The position numbers were made by a program, and so were the translations under genes. This document shows positions 1 to 11,987 of a stretch of 64,000 nt of DNA, piece after piece. The notes under the pieces are model-generated. The model was not told the origin of the DNA and ran no database searches. It saw nothing but the letters and a program-made list of their open reading frames with translations. The DNA comes from Achatina immaculata (lineage: Eukaryota; Mollusca; Gastropoda; Stylommatophora; Achatinidae). Each line of letters starts with the position of its first letter. Within the stretch, counting starts at the first letter, position 1. The DNA is taken from positions 46,878,751 to 46,942,750 of the forward strand of contig CM019693.1 of assembly GCA_009760885.1 (NCBI GenBank). Reading direction: 5' to 3'.

Positions 1-55
1 TGTAATCAATGAAGCATAAGTAGAGATCTTTCTGTACTTCTAGAGCTCTTTCTGT
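1..55 (-). pseudogene. sliver of RTE-A reverse transcriptase
   Basis: These bases are nearly identical to 13352-13405 and 52681-52734, inside the two large RTE-A copies, where the minus strand codes for RT motif A (residues CFIDYTKAF). The match stops abruptly at about base 55, where a different element (RTE-E) begins, so this is a chimeric junction or the edge of a nested insertion. The rest of the copy lies outside the window. Confidence 0.7.
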
Positions 56-1925
56 GGATATTACATTTGAATTGAATAGTCTTAACTTGGTTTTTGTGCT
101 TATAACTTTTGAATGCCATATGTTCTCAGATTTCTTGAAGATCGATGGTGCTTTTGCAATTCTAACTTTCTCTCTGGTGTCATCATCCTGGTCTATGTAG
201 CTGCCAAGGTATGCAGATTGATTGACTTCTTCAATATCTGTCCCTTCTATGTGTATTTTTCCATTTTGATTAATGGGAAGTTTCATTATTTTTGTTTTGT
301 CCTTAATTTCAAGTCTTATTTTGCTAGCAAGTGAAGACAGGCTATCTGTTTTTTCTTGCATGGAATTCACTTTGTTACTAATAAGAGTTATGTCAGGTCC
401 TTTGTACTCAATCAATACCTGTGTTACCTGTGCACATTTTTTCATTATGAAGTCTATTGCAATTCCAAAAAAGTAAAGGAGACAGTATACGTCCTTGTTT
501 CACACTTGTTTCTGTCTAGGACCATTCGCTTATCCCTTCTTCTGTTTTGACTGCACAAACATATCCATTGTAGAGGTATTTTAGATAGTATTCCATATAG
601 ACTAAAAATTCTCCAAAATGAATCTCTGTGTATGCTAGATAAAAGGGGTGGCGACTGCAGTCTGTGTATGCTATCAGATGCCTTTTTAAAGCCTATGAAG
701 TTCAGTATTAATGGTTTCTGCTTTTCAGTATGTTCTTCAAGTATTATTCTTAAAGATATGGTCAAGATAACTTCTCCCTTTTCAAAATCCTGCTTGTTCT
801 TCTCTCATTGCTGTATCCACTATATCTTTAAGTCTGTTCAAAATGACCTTGCAAAATACTTTTGACACAACTGATATTAAGGTTACCCCTCTCCAGTTGT
901 TACAGTCACTAAGGTTGCCTTTTTTTGGTATTTTAACAATGATTCTTTTTTTCCATTTAGAAGGGACCTTTTCTTCTTTCCAAATCTTATTAAACATTCT
1001 CTGTAGTTGTCTCATGTTGTCACTATTGATAGCTTTTAACAGGTGTTACTTCATCTTCACCTGCAGCTTTGTTGTTAGCCATTTAATTCACTGCTGTTTC
1101 TGTTTTATGCAGTGTAATTTCATCTCGGTTGACATTTAGTTGTGGGGTTGGTAAGTTGGTTTCAAGGTTTATCAATTCTTTTGGGTGTGGTCGATTAAGC
1201 ATTTCTTGGAAGTGTTCAGCCCATCTTTGCTTTTGGTCTTTACTTGATGTTAATAGGTTCCAGTTTTGCTAAAGATTGGTCTTTCTTTAGATGTAATAGT
1301 ACCTGTTAGCCTCTTTTGTATGTTATATAAAGTTTTGCTGTCTCCTGTTTTTGCTGCTATCTCTGCCTCTTTTGCCATATTGTCTATGTATTCTCTTTTA
1401 TCCCTTCTAGCTGAACTTTTTACTTTGTCTATTTCTTTGTATGTCGCTTTCGCCAGATCTTTTCCAAGGTCTGTTTTTACATTCAACATGTCTGATTTGT
1501 CTGCTCGTCTTTCATGTATGTACTTCCGTGTGTTTTCTGATATGCATGCTTTTATATTTGGTTTTTTCATTCCAGCACTTGCTTTTGCTGCTGTGATTAT
1601 GGCTGTGCTGTAAGAATTCCATAATCCATCTATACCTATTTCCTCTACTTCACTGAGTGTTGTGGAATGATTGGCAAGTTCCTGATTCAAATTACTGTTA
1701 GTATTCTCTTCTTGTAGGCTGTTGCTGTTTATCTTTCTGTGTATGATTTCTTGTGTTGGCTTTTCAGTTTTAGTTTTATTTTCCTATTCACAGATTGTGA
1801 TCACTGCTGACATCTGCACCCCTATATGCCCTTACATCTTATCAGAGATGTTCTGTATTGCTTTCTAATACAAAAATGATCTATCTGGTTTCTAGTTCTA
1901 TCATCTGGAGATATCCATATTGTTT
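56..1925 (-). pseudogene. RTE-like non-LTR retrotransposon (group E), endonuclease tail plus RT, broken
   Basis: Read on the minus strand from right to left. Near 1915-1870 there is the end of an APE-type endonuclease (NQIDH, then a diverged SDH). A Lys/Glu-rich linker follows at 1690-1250. The RT fingers are at 1015-782 (WKKRIIVKIPKKG, then NWRGVTLISVVSKVF) and the palm at 765-460. Motif A reads FIGFKKASDS where the family has FIDFKKAFDS, so the first catalytic aspartate is replaced by glycine. Frames change between segments. 60060-60270 is a second copy of the 3' part, sharing the run that starts at base 56 here. A functional element would nick DNA and reverse-transcribe its RNA at the nick; this copy cannot. 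Confidence 0.8.
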
Positions 1926-1944
1926 TATGTATGTTTTGTTATGG

Positions 1945-2490
1945 TGATATAATGAGGGAAATTAAAAGGAGGACATCTGTCGCTCTTCAGAAAGTAAAAC
2001 AACTAAATAAGTTGTGGAGAGGAACAGACAGAACTATAAAAGTAAGATTTTTTCCCATCACAACATATGCTTGTGAGACTTGGACACTTAACAAAACAGC
2101 TGAGAAACATATAAATGCCTTTGAGTGTAAATGCTACAGAAGAGTTCTTCAGATATCATGGACACAGAAAAGAACAAATATATCCATACTACAAGAACTT
2201 AATATTGAGGAAGGTTGGCTAATAAAGAGGATTAAACAAAGAAAACTTAAGTATTTTGGACACATTAAATGTCATGATAATCTAGAGAAGACCATCTTGG
2301 AAGGGTACATAATGGGGAAAAAAGAAAGAGAGGAAGACGAAGGTGAAGATGGCTGCAAGACATCATTGATAATCTGCAAATGGATGCATCAGCAGCGGGG
2401 CATCTTGCTTACAACCAAGAGGTCTACAAGAGATCTGTTATGGAGGCAAAGTTCCACGAGGGACATGCAAATGACTGACTGACTGGCAGT
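1945..2490 (+). pseudogene. RTE-like retrotransposon 3' end (group C), 5'-truncated
   Basis: An open frame of about 180 codons matches the region downstream of the RT catalytic core in RTE elements: YACETWTLNK (Y..E.W.L), then FECKCYRRVLQISW, then RKLKYFGHIK (the usual YFGHI.R), then a basic tail. The catalytic domain is absent, as expected for a 5'-truncated insertion. The 3' end runs into GACT repeats near 2470-2484, the tail type shared by other group C copies at 23935, 45160 and, inverted, 55475. The frame is intact but codes for no complete enzyme. Confidence 0.8.
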
Positions 2491-2599
2491 TTGAATGTGT
2501 AATACAGTGTTATACATGTGAATGTGTGTAATACAGTGTTACACAGTGTGATACAGTGTGAATATGTGTAATAGTGTGAATGAACAAAAATAACCACAT

Positions 2600-2870
2600 G
2601 GAACATTCTGTCAAAGTATGTGACATGATTGACACTGTGTCATTTACTTATAGCACCAAAATACATTCTGACATGATTACACTATGTGTCATTTACTTAT
2701 TCTCTGTCATAACTGAAACTTATTAAACCATGATATCTTTCTCTGATATTACTGACCCTAAGTGTCATTTACTTATGACACCAAGATATCATTCACTGAC
2801 ATGTTGACAGTGTATCATTTATTAATGACACCAAGATGTCATTCTCTGAGATGTTTATTGAGAGACTGCA
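2600..2870. repeat. irregular tandem repeat, about 60-bp unit
   Basis: Phrases such as TGTCATTTACTTAT and ACACCAAGATATCATTC recur about every 60 bases with much divergence. This looks like an old minisatellite. The preceding 2495-2590 is a TGTAATACAGTGTTACA-rich simple stretch. Confidence 0.6.
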
Positions 2871-3365
2871 TTTACATAAAGTGTGATATTTTACTGCTAT
2901 AGATCTTGGTGATGTTGTTATGCATTCAGATCATGACATCATTGGTATAAATTGTGTGTTATGTTATCATGTTGCAGTTCAGAGCGCCTGATGTCATGTT
3001 AGAGCTCCGAGTACTGAATTTGGTTGCAATTATAAGTGTGGTATTAAAGTTGTAAATGTGATGTAAAAGTTGTAAATGGGTTATTACAGTTTTAAATGTG
3101 ATGCTACAGTTGGGAATGTGATGTTACAGTTGTAAATATATGATGATTAAAGATGATGTGGCAGTGTAAGATGACCTGCATCTGACTCTGCAGTAACTTT
3201 TCTGGTGACTGCACTAGTGACAGTTGTTTCTGAAATTATTAATCACAGTTCCAGAGATCTCCCCCCGATGATGTTTCCGTCTTATCGTGTTGGAGGAGTA
3301 TATATGCTATGATGATAGGAAGAGCTATACTGGTGGTAGGATAGCTGAGCAGGTCAACAGAGAGG
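2871..3365. other. no gene recognised
   Basis: AT-rich sequence with a weak repeat of GTTGTAAATGTGATG between about 3020 and 3145. No open frame with recognisable similarity and no convincing exon border pair was found. Confidence 0.5.
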
Positions 3366-3683
3366 AGACAGAGACACCTGGTTCTCCAGGTTGTGGGTTT
3401 TGACAGCCCAGTGATCTAACAAGGATGTGCCATAGAAACATCAGAGACAGAGACACCTGGTTCTCCAGGTTGAGGGTTTTGACAGCCCAGTGATCTAACA
3501 AGGATGTGCCATAGAAACATCAGAGACAGAGACACCTGGTTCTCCAGGTTGTGGGTTTTGACAGCCCAGTGATCTAACAAGGATGTGCCATAGAAACATC
3601 AGAGACAGAGACACCTGGTTCTCCAGGTTGAGGGTTTTGACAGCCCAGTGATCTAACAAGGATGTGCCATAGAAACATCAGAA
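3366..3683. repeat. 79-bp tandem repeat, four copies
   Basis: The phrase GACACCTGGTTCTCCAGG starts at 3373, 3452, 3531 and 3610, an exact 79-bp spacing. Copies differ mainly at one G/T position after the phrase, which alternates between copies. Each unit contains a short palindrome, CCTGGTTCTCCAGG. Such low divergence implies recent expansion. Confidence 0.95.
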
Positions 3684-3689
3684 AAAGAG

Positions 3690-5190
3690 TTCTGCATGTC
3701 AAGTCTTGGTGGAGCAATGAGGACTTTGGTAGTGACAAGCAGGGATTCTCTTCCATGTCAGTCCTTGCTCACCTACAAGCAGCAACTAAGCACAGGAACC
3801 TGGAACATGTTTGAGACCAGAAAAACAGCCCAAGTCATAACAGAGATGCAAAGATACAGACTAAACATACTAGGATTAAACGAGGTCACATGGACTGGAT
3901 CAGGGAAGACTACAGCAATCACAAAATAAATCAATTGCTACTCAGGCAGACTAGATGATCAACAGTTATGAAAGTGTGGCTATAATGATGGACAAAATGG
4001 CAGGAAGGAATCCACTAGAATGGGAACCTGTCAGTTCGTGAATAATATGAGCCATATTTTGTTCAAAATTCACTAAGAGCACCATCTTCTTCTACTGTGT
4101 ACCCACCAAACAGGCAGAAAAACAAAAAAGGAATTTTACAAATGCTCCAAGATTACGTAAATAAGACACCAATATATGATATTCTTCTGGTAGTGGGAGA
4201 TTTCAATGCAAAGGTAGGAATGAAAAACCAAGGATATGAACAATGCGTGGGGAAACATGCCATAGGATCAAGGAATAATAATGGAGAACAAATGACAGAC
4301 TTATGCATAAAAAGTGAATTAATTATAGGAGGTACCGTCTTTCAGCACAGTAGAATTCACAAAACTATCTGGAATTCACCTGATGGAAAAACCAGCAACC
4401 AAATTGATCATGTAACGATAAGAAATTGGAGGGCTTACTTTGTGATGTGAAGACAAAGAGAGGAGCTGATGTCAGAAGTGACCACCAGTTGCTGCTAAGG
4501 CGGAAAGTAAGTAGAGCAAAAGAAAAACTAATCTTCAACTCCCAACGCCTAAAGGATCCAACATTCTGAACAAAGTTCACCCTAGAACTCACACATAAAT
4601 TCCAAGCATTACCTGATACAACAAATGAAACAGAAGATGGGCAGTACCTAATAATCCAAGAAATGTTTAACGAGGTCAACCAGTGCATCCTTGGAAAGTG
4701 TGAAAGACAGTGGAAAGACTGGACTTCAGAGAAGTCTGGAAGTTAACAGAATAGAGGAAAGACATTAAACACAAAATTCTAACAGCTAGTAAGAAGACAA
4801 AGAGACCCTAAGAAGAGAATACTCACAAAATAACACCCAGATTAAGAAGGTGGTAAGAAGAGACAATATATAGACACACTATCAAAAGAAGCCCAAGAAG
4901 TAGGAAACAAAGTAGACTCTAGAACAATATACCAAATTACCAAGACTCTGACCAGAGGATTTACCAGCTGAACCACCGCTGCCCAGAACAAGCATGGGGC
5001 CCATCTTTGGAGATAACAAGAACGTATCAGACAGGAAGAACACTTCCAAAAACCACTCACTAGACCAGATCCAGAAATAAAAGCTGACCTTGACCACCAG
5101 GCCTGCAACTTGGGATCAAGCAAGGTAGAATCACAAGGTCAGGAAATTGATAAATCATAAAACAAATCAAAAGCAGCAGAACTACAGGTG
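3690..5190 (+). pseudogene. RTE-like retrotransposon (group B), apurinic-like endonuclease half
   Basis: The N-terminal endonuclease is recognisable: GTWNMFETRKTAQV and LGLNEVTWTGSGK (3780-3910), VVGDFNAKVG (around 4190-4220), then SPDGKTSNQIDHVTI (4378-4425), the usual order of APE-type EN motifs. A linker follows with frameshifts and stops (4450-5150). The frame is then cut by an inserted RTE-A-like 3' end, and the RT of this element resumes at 6027. EN nicks target DNA to prime reverse transcription. This copy is dead: stops occur at about 3927, 4448 and elsewhere. Confidence 0.85.
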
Positions 5191-6026
5191 AAAACATAAT
5201 GAGAATTATAGAGAACATGCTAGGAATATCAGTTGGCGGGTACAAGCTTAACAACTTAAGATATGCAGACAACACAGTTCTGATTGCTAAAAGTGAAAGG
5301 GAGCTACAGGCTCTTCTGGACATCGTGGTTCGTGAAAGTAAAAGTAAAGGTCTCAGCCTGAATAAAAAGAAGACTGAAGTGATGGTTATCTCAAAGAAAA
5401 GAATACCACCAAAATGTAGCATTACTATCGATGGCACAGAACTGAAACAAGTTGATAGATTCAAGTGCTTAGGAATGATTATAACAGATGATGGGAAATG
5501 TCACAACGAAATAAAAAACAGGCATGCTCAGGCCAAGTCAGCATTCCAGAAAATGAGAAACATCTTGTGCAACAGATCCGTATCAATGGAAACAAGATTC
5601 CAAGTACTTAAATGTTACATTGAGCCAATTTTGTTTTATGGATGTGAAGCATGGTCCATGAATAAGAGAGTACAGCGAGAAATGGAGGCCATGGAAATGT
5701 GGTTCATAAGAAGGATGTTGAAGGTACCATGAACAGCTAAGAAAACCAACAAAGCAGTCTTAAGAGAGGCTCTAGTTAAAAGGCAAATTACAACAAAGAT
5801 CAGAGGCAGACAAGCGAGATTTGTAAGACATTTGCAGAGAAGAGGAAAATTGGAACACATTGTAGCAACTGGAAAAATTGAGGTAAGAAAAAACAGAGGA
5901 AGACAGAGAGAGAAGTTACTGGATGGGCTGTCAAAGTGGCTAGGAAGAAAGTCACCAGTGGATCTCATAAACAGAGAATTGTGGAGAGAAATGATCGCCT
6001 ATGCTATGCAGAATGGCACTTGATTG
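5190..6026 (+). pseudogene. RTE (A-like) 3' fragment inserted into the group B element
   Basis: The frame at 5199-5732 begins just before RT motif C, NLRYADNTVLIAKS (one of the usual two aspartates has become Asn: YADN for YADD), then has the thumb motif KKTEVMVISKK and the YGCEAWSMNK region. It continues at 5832-6023 in another frame (GRQREKLLDGL). The end carries a short TTGATTGATTG tail. It interrupts the group B coding sequence exactly between residues KAA (left) and EDRITADML (right); GAACTACAG on the left and GAAGACAG on the right may be an eroded target-site duplication. Confidence 0.8.
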
Positions 6027-6740
6027 ATTGAAGACAGAATCACAGCAGATATGTTAAAGGTGGATACCCTTAGTGCTAAGATCCTGGAAGATCTCTTCAA
6101 CAAATTTTAGAAAGAAGGTACCAGATTCATGAGAAAGAGATATCATTGTTAAAATCCTAAAAAAACGCGATCTCACAAAATGCAAGAACTGGAAAGGAAT
6201 CAACCTCCTCTCCCATCTATGCCAAGCAATATCTTCTGTAGAGTACTTTTACAAAGAATCAAGGGCAGCGTGGACAAGATACTCAGAGAAGAACAGGTTC
6301 AGACAGAGGATATCATACACAGACCAGATATTCCTCTTGAGAACAATTATTGAACAGTCACTAGAATGGGACTTTACATAAACTTTCTGAGCTTTGAGAA
6401 GGCCTTTGGTAGTATCCATCATCCTTCTTTGTGGAAGATATTGCTGGCCTGTGAACTTCCTGAAAAAATCATAAATATTATGAAATATATATATGCAAAC
6501 AGCCAGAGCTGCGTGAAACATGGCAACATACTACATGGTTCCAGATCAAAATGGGAATAAGACAAGGATGCATGCTCTCCTCACTTATTTTCCTGATTGT
6601 TATGGATTGGATAATGAAGACTGCTACAGGTTTAACCTGGGGTCTTGCAAACCACCTAGAAGATTACGACTTTGTAGACAATATTTGTTTACTCTCACAT
6701 ACCCAAAGAGACATACAGGAGAAGACAACTAGGGTTTAGC
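6027..6740 (+). pseudogene. RTE-like retrotransposon (group B), reverse transcriptase half
   Basis: Continuation of the element begun at 3690. EDRITADMLK starts the RT, followed in shifting frames by a fingers region, a palm with LSFEKAFGSIHHPSLWKIL (the usual F.DFEKAFDSIHR; catalytic Asp lost), GIRQGCMLSSLIFLIVMDW, and a YDFVDNICLLSHT version of the ADD box in which both aspartates are not preserved (VDN). It cannot encode an active RT. The 3' end is lost after about 6735. Confidence 0.8.
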
Positions 6741-6835
6741 CTTGGCCACCTCAGAGGAAAAGAAAGAGGGGCAGGCTATTTGGGACATTAATAACTTTCA
6801 AATTGATTATGAACGATAGTGACCAACCTCATCCA

Positions 6836-8466
6836 CTAACTGCTGGTTTTATTTAATCACCACCCTGGTCTTCATTTAATCATCACCCTGATCTTCTTTT
6901 AATCACTGTCTTGGTTTTTTAATCACCACCCTGGTCTTCATTTAATCACCACCTTGGTCTTTTAATCACCACCCTGGTCTTCTAATCACCACCTTGGTCT
7001 TCTAATCACCACCCTGATCTTCTAATCACCACCCTGGTCTTCTTTTAATCACCACCCTTGTCTTCATTTAATCATCACCCTTGTCTTCATTTAATCATGA
7101 CCCTGGTCTTCTCTTAATCACCACCCCGGCCTTAATTTAATCACCACTCTGATCTTCTTTTAATCACCACTCTGTACTTCTTTTAATCACCACCCTGACC
7201 TTCATTTAATCATCACCCTAGTCTTCATTTAATCATAACCCTGGTCTTCATTTAATCACAACCCTGGTCTTAATTTAATTATCACACTGATCTTCTTTTA
7301 TTCATCATCCTGGTCTTCTTTTAATCATCACCCTTGTCTTAATTTAATCATGATCTTGGTCTTAATTTAATCACCACCTTGGTCTTCATTTGATCATCAC
7401 CCTGGTCTTCTTTTAATCATCACCCTGGTCTTAATTTAATACCACCCTGGTCTTCATTTAATCACCACCCTGGTCTTAATTTAATCACTACCCTGGTTTT
7501 TCTTTTAATCACTACCCTGGTCTTCATTTAATAATCACCCTGGTCTTACTTTAATCATAACCATGTCTTAATTTAGTCCTAACCCTGGTCTTCATTTAAT
7601 CATCACCCTGGTCTTAATTTAATCATAACCTTGTCTTAATTTAATCATAACCTTGTCTTAATTTAATCACCACCATGGTCTTCTTTTAATCACCACCCTG
7701 GTCTTAATTTAATCCCACCCTGGTTTTTCTTTTAATCACCACCCTGGTCTTCATCTAATCATCGCCCTGGTCTTCATTTAATCATCACCCTGGTCTTAAT
7801 TTAATCAGAAACTTGTCCTAATTTAATCACCACCCTGGTCTTAATTTAATCCCACCCTGGTTTTTCTTTTAATCACCACCCTGGTCTTCATTTAATCATC
7901 ACCCTGGTCTTCATTTAATCACTGCCCTGGTCTTCTTTTAATCACTGCCCTAGTCTTCTTTTAATCAGCATCCTGGTCTTCTTTTAAACAGCATCCTGGC
8001 CTTCATTTAATCATCACCCTGTTCTTAATTTAGTCATAACCCTGGTCTTCATTTAATCATCACCCTGGTCTTAATTTAATCATAACCTTGTCTTAATTTA
8101 GTCATAACCCTGGTCTTCATTTAATCATCACCCTGGTCTTAATTTAATCATAACCTTGTCTTAATTTAATCACCACCCTGGTCTTAATTTAATCCCACCC
8201 TGGTTTTTCATTTAATCACCACCCTGGTCTTAATTTATTCACTACCCTGGTTTTTCTTTTAATCACTACCCTGGTCTTCATTTAATAATCACACTGATCT
8301 TCTTTTAATCATCATCCTGGTCTTCTTTTAATCATCACCTTTGTCTTAATTTAATCACGATCCTGGTCTTCATTTAATCACCACCCTGGTCTTAATTTAA
8401 TCACCACCCTGGTCTTAATTTAATCACCAACCTGATTTTTCTTTTAATCACCACCCTGGTCTTCTT
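6836..8466. repeat. minisatellite, 21-23 bp unit, about 70 copies
   Basis: The array is built on variants of TTAATCACCACCCTGGTCTT, with CATCACC, CATAACC and CCCACC substitutions and a short A/T spacer of variable length. Unit length drifts between about 18 and 24 bases. Blocks of several variant units recur, showing that segments of the array duplicated as a whole. Confidence 0.97.
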
Positions 8467-8720
8467 GAGACTGCATGGATCTTGGATAAGGCTTCTTGTC
8501 ATTCAGGCTCAACCTGGGTCTGTCTTGATGACAGATTATGTCTGCATGCTGCCCAGTCTTGTCTCATTCTAGTCCCAGTCTTGTCTCATTGTAGTCCCAG
8601 TCTTGTCTCAGTCAAGTTCCAATCTTGTCTCAGTCTAGTCCGGTCTCTGGTCTTTCAAGCATCTTTTTGCAACATCTCATCTGCTAGTTTATCATCTGCT
8701 CTTTCTCTCTTGTCTGCTAC
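8467..8720. repeat. short degenerate tandem repeat
   Basis: Between about 8550 and 8640 the phrase CCAGTCTTGTCTCATT recurs every 22 or so bases. The remaining sequence up to the mariner is unique, with no recognised coding content. Confidence 0.6.
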
Positions 8721-8723
8721 TTA

Positions 8724-9993
8724 CGAGGGGTGATTGATAAGTTCTCAGCTTAAGGTGCAATGGATTATTTGTGGACAACTTTTTTTGGATTATTTCTCAA
8801 CATAGTCCCCTTGCAAGTTTATGCACTTAGTCCAGTAATCCTGGAGCATACTGATCCCTTCTTTGTAAAAGTCAGCATCTTGTGCCAGTAGAAAGTGGTC
8901 TACAGCATGAATGACGTCATCATCTGAAGCATATTTGCGACCACTGAGCTCCTTTTTGAGTTTGGCAGATAGGTAACAGTCCGAAGGGGCCAAATCTGGG
9001 GAATAAGGAGCTGAAAGCCACATTCATGGGTGGCAGCCATTGCGACTTGTGGAGCATTGTCTTGATGAAAGATGACTCCTTTCTTCAATTTCCCTTGACG
9101 CTTTTCCATCAATTTGACCTGCACGTTGCATTCACAAGATTAGTGTAATAGGCCCCTTTGACTATTCTGCCCTTTTGAAGATAGTCTACAAATAGCACAC
9201 CTTCTGAATCCCAAAAGATGGAAACCATCACTTTGCCTGCAGACACAACCACCCTTGCTTTCTTTGGAGGTGGGGATCCATGATGATTCCACTGCTTTGA
9301 CTGTTCTTTGGTTTCTGGTTGAAAATGATGAACCCAAGTCTCATCCATAGACACAAATTGCTGAAGAAACTTTTCAGGATCTGCCCAAAAAAGTGGCCAA
9401 GAATGTCTCTTGACATCTTGAGACACTGTCGTTTGTGAACAGCTCCAAGAAGTTTCAGGATCCATTGAGCAGAAACCTTTTTCATTAGAAGATTATTGTG
9501 AATAATGTTATGAACACATTCATGGAAGATGCCCAATTCAGTAACAATGTACTGCTCAGTTAGTTGTCGATCCTCCATTATCGTGTCATGGATTCTGCCG
9601 GTGGTTTCATCAGTGGTTACCATTGGTCTTCCTGGACGGGGATCATCTTCCAAACTCTCCCTTCCATGTTTGAATTGAGCTGCCCATTTCTTCACTGTGC
9701 TGTAAGAAGGGGCACTCTCCTCTACAGTCTCTACCATATCCTCATGGATCTCCTTCAATGATAAGCCCTTGATGCAGAGGTAGCGAATGACTGCCGGATG
9801 AGAAATTTTATCCATTTTCTCAATTTCTGCCACCCCTTACCACTTCAGTAGCATGTAAAAAAAAAATTGGCTGCAGTTAATTTCTTGAAACTTGGTGTTT
9901 AATCTTATATTAACCTGCTCTACAAATGCACCTAATATCAACTATGTTTCAGGTATTTGTAGCTTATGCTGAGAACTTATCAATCATCCCTGG
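8724..9993 (-). mobile_element. mariner-family transposon, ~1.27 kb, with terminal inverted repeats
   Basis: The left end CGAGGGGTGATTGATAAGTT and the right end, reversed, CCAGGGATGATTGATAAGTT form inverted repeats of about 26 bases (23 matching). TA flanks both ends (8722-8723 and 9994-9995), the mariner target site. The size fits a full-length mariner. The transposase inside is on the minus strand. A second copy of the same family is at 42491-44940. Confidence 0.93.
8790..9833 (-). pseudogene. mariner transposase, frameshifted
   Basis: The protein cuts and pastes the element by a D,D34D catalytic triad. Domains in order: an N-terminal helix-turn-helix DNA-binding region (SAPSYSTVKKWAAQF), then VSMDETWVHHF with the first Asp, then IFHQDNAP with the second, then YSPDLAPSD with the third. 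In the cleaner copy at 44.6 kb the last two are 34 residues apart. All three aspartates survive, but at least three frameshifts (near 9410, 9120 and 9020) split the frame. The extended frame starts with GTG; the true start is probably the ATG at 9815 (MDKISHP). Confidence 0.9.
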
Positions 9994-10192
9994 TATATTG
10001 TCTGATCAATTTGTACCAGAATTGACCTATGAGAGGGGTTCCTGAAGGGAGGTACTGATTACTAATCAAAGCATCCACTTTTATTTTCTCGTGGCTCTCT
10101 TGCATAACTATTCTATTATAAATATAAAGTTATACTTCTAAGTGTGATGTTATGCTTGTCCTGCCTTCTATCTCCCTAAAATAACTATTCCA

Positions 10193-11523
10193 CGAGGGGC
10201 ATTCAAAAAGTAATGTGCCGCATCATTTTTCTCAGGAGCTGTTTATTCAAAAAGCATGAAATTTATACACAATATACATGGATATGTCATGTAAACATCT
10301 GTATTATTCAACATAATCCCCATAAACTTGTATGGTTTTATGCCAGCACGAAGCAAATGCATGTATTCTTAGCCCGTGCTAGATTTTTTCTTGGTTATAT
10401 AGCCATTTCTTCGCTATATGAATCACTCCTTCGTCATCTTCAGATCTTACCCCTCGGAGTGCATCTTTAAGTGGACTAAACAGATGGAAATCAGAGGGTG
10501 CCAAATCGGGACTATAGGGTGGATGGGGTAGTACAGTCCAACCCAATTTGGTGATTTCTTCCTGTGTTGCCAGACTTGTGTGAGGGTGTGCATTGTCATG
10601 AAGGAGAACCATGTCTGCTGGATTCTTGTGCAGCTGAACTGCAAAAACATTGATTGAGTTTTTTCAATGTCTAATGTAAGCTTGCAAGTTGATTGTCTCT
10701 CTTCTTGGTATAACATCCACCAGAATCACACCTTCAGTGTCCTAGAAGACAGTGATCATGACCTTTCCAGCTGAAGGAGTTGTCTTGAATTTCTTTCTTT
10801 GTGGTGGTTGTGGATGATGCCACTCCATTGACTGTCTTTTTGTCTCAGGTTCAAAATGATGTGCCCAGGTTTCATCACTTGTTACAATCTTAGCCAAAAA
10901 GTTCTCTCCCTCAGCACTGAAATGCTTCAGTTATTCAGAAGAAATAAAAATGCTTTCCTTTGCAATCGATGGTCATTTGTGAGACTTCAAGGCACCCATC
11001 TTGTGCAAAACTTTGAAAATCCGAAAGCGTTTATAACTGCATTTGCACTACCATTGGTGACTGACAGCTTTAAGGCCAATTGTTGAGTAGTGATATGCCT
11101 ATCAGTAAGAATACTGCCCTCTGTGCATTTCAACATTTCTGCCTTGGTGGCTGTGGCAGGACGTCCACAGCGCGGTCGATCATGCAACTCCTTATCTCCA
11201 CTTACTGATTCTTTGATTCTATGAACCCAGCGACTGACTGTATTCCTGTCGACTGCAAAACTTCCATATACATCACATAGAATGTTCACAACAGTTTCCT
11301 TCTTTCCAACGAGAAATTATATTACAATTCGCTGCTTATACCGCAAGTTGGTAATACGCTCCACTTCAACAGTTAGGGCAGCCATATTCTTTTGCTGGTT
11401 GTGGTGCAATTTGGTTCACACAATCGGCACATGCCATATTTAAAGTGTGCAAAATTTCATGCTTCTATCTTCATTATTAGCTGAAAAAAACGATGTGGTG
11501 CGTTACTTTCTGAATGTCCCTCA
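10193..11523 (-). mobile_element. second mariner-family transposon, different lineage, ~1.33 kb
   Basis: Ends CGAGGGGCATTCAAAAAGTA and, reversed, TGAGGGACATTCAGAAAGTA continue as inverted repeats for about 40 bases. TA follows on the right (11524-11525); the matching left position is CA, a likely mutated TA, because the flanks AACTATTC and TTATAAATG recreate the uninterrupted sequence seen at 10105-10125. The element therefore landed in a local tandem repeat. Confidence 0.88.
10382..11385 (-). pseudogene. mariner-type transposase, D34D, broken
   Basis: On the minus strand: a start at about 11385 (MAALTVEVERITNLRYKQR), a helix-turn-helix (VDRNTVSRWVHRIK), a GRP linker (RPRCGRPATATKAE), then SDETWAHHFEPET with the first catalytic Asp, SAGKVMITVF, LLHDNAHPHTS with the second and YSPDLAPSDFHLF with the third, 34 residues apart. 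Stops and frameshifts occur near 11315, 10900 and 10735. The family differs from the 8.7 kb copy in protein and in terminal repeats. All catalytic residues are readable, so decay is moderate. Confidence 0.88.
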
Positions 11524-11987
11524 TATTATAAATGCAGTGTTACAATTCTATGTGATGTTATGCTTGTCTTGTCTTGTATCTCCCTAAAATAACTATTCTG
11601 TTATACAGTTATAATTCTGAGTTTGATGTTGCAGCTGATGCTGTGAAGGTGTTGAGCCACAGCATCGTATCATCTTGGGAGTGAACTATCCTGAGTGCAG
11701 CTAAAATGTAGGATTGTACAATACTTCTTTAGCAGACTCAACCACCATGAGGACTATCATGACCTGCTAGGCCTGTTACAGGGGATATCAACAGAGAGGT
11801 GAAACAGGGTCTTGCTCAGCTGTGGTTCTCAAACCCTGACACCAGCATGTCAGTTTTGGGTTGCTGACTGTGTCTTTGGCTGCGATATCATGTATATAAA
11901 GCTGAGTGTGTTGTCATGCATACATATCATGTATATAAAGCTAAGTGTGTTGCCATGCATACATATGACAGTGCTGTTGTTTCCCAG
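11524..11987. other. intron sequence of host gene 1, no coding content recognised
   Basis: Contains a diverged second copy of the ~90-base sequence that also flanks the mariner at 10090-10190 (TATCTCCCTAAAATAACTATTC). A 37-base tandem pair (CATGTATATAAAGCT) lies at about 11890-11960. Just before 11988 comes a pyrimidine-rich splice acceptor. Confidence 0.5.

Noticed and set aside
2930..3060. Possible exon after TTGCAG at 2977
   Set aside because: No donor site in phase, and no recognisable peptide.
6836..8466. Possible CRISPR-like array
   Set aside because: The units are contiguous without unique spacers and the context is eukaryotic; it is a minisatellite. The same holds for the other arrays.
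8482..8733. 83-codon frame MDKASCHSGSTW
   Set aside because: Overlaps a degenerate CCAGTCTTGTCTCA repeat and the mariner end; no similarity recognised.
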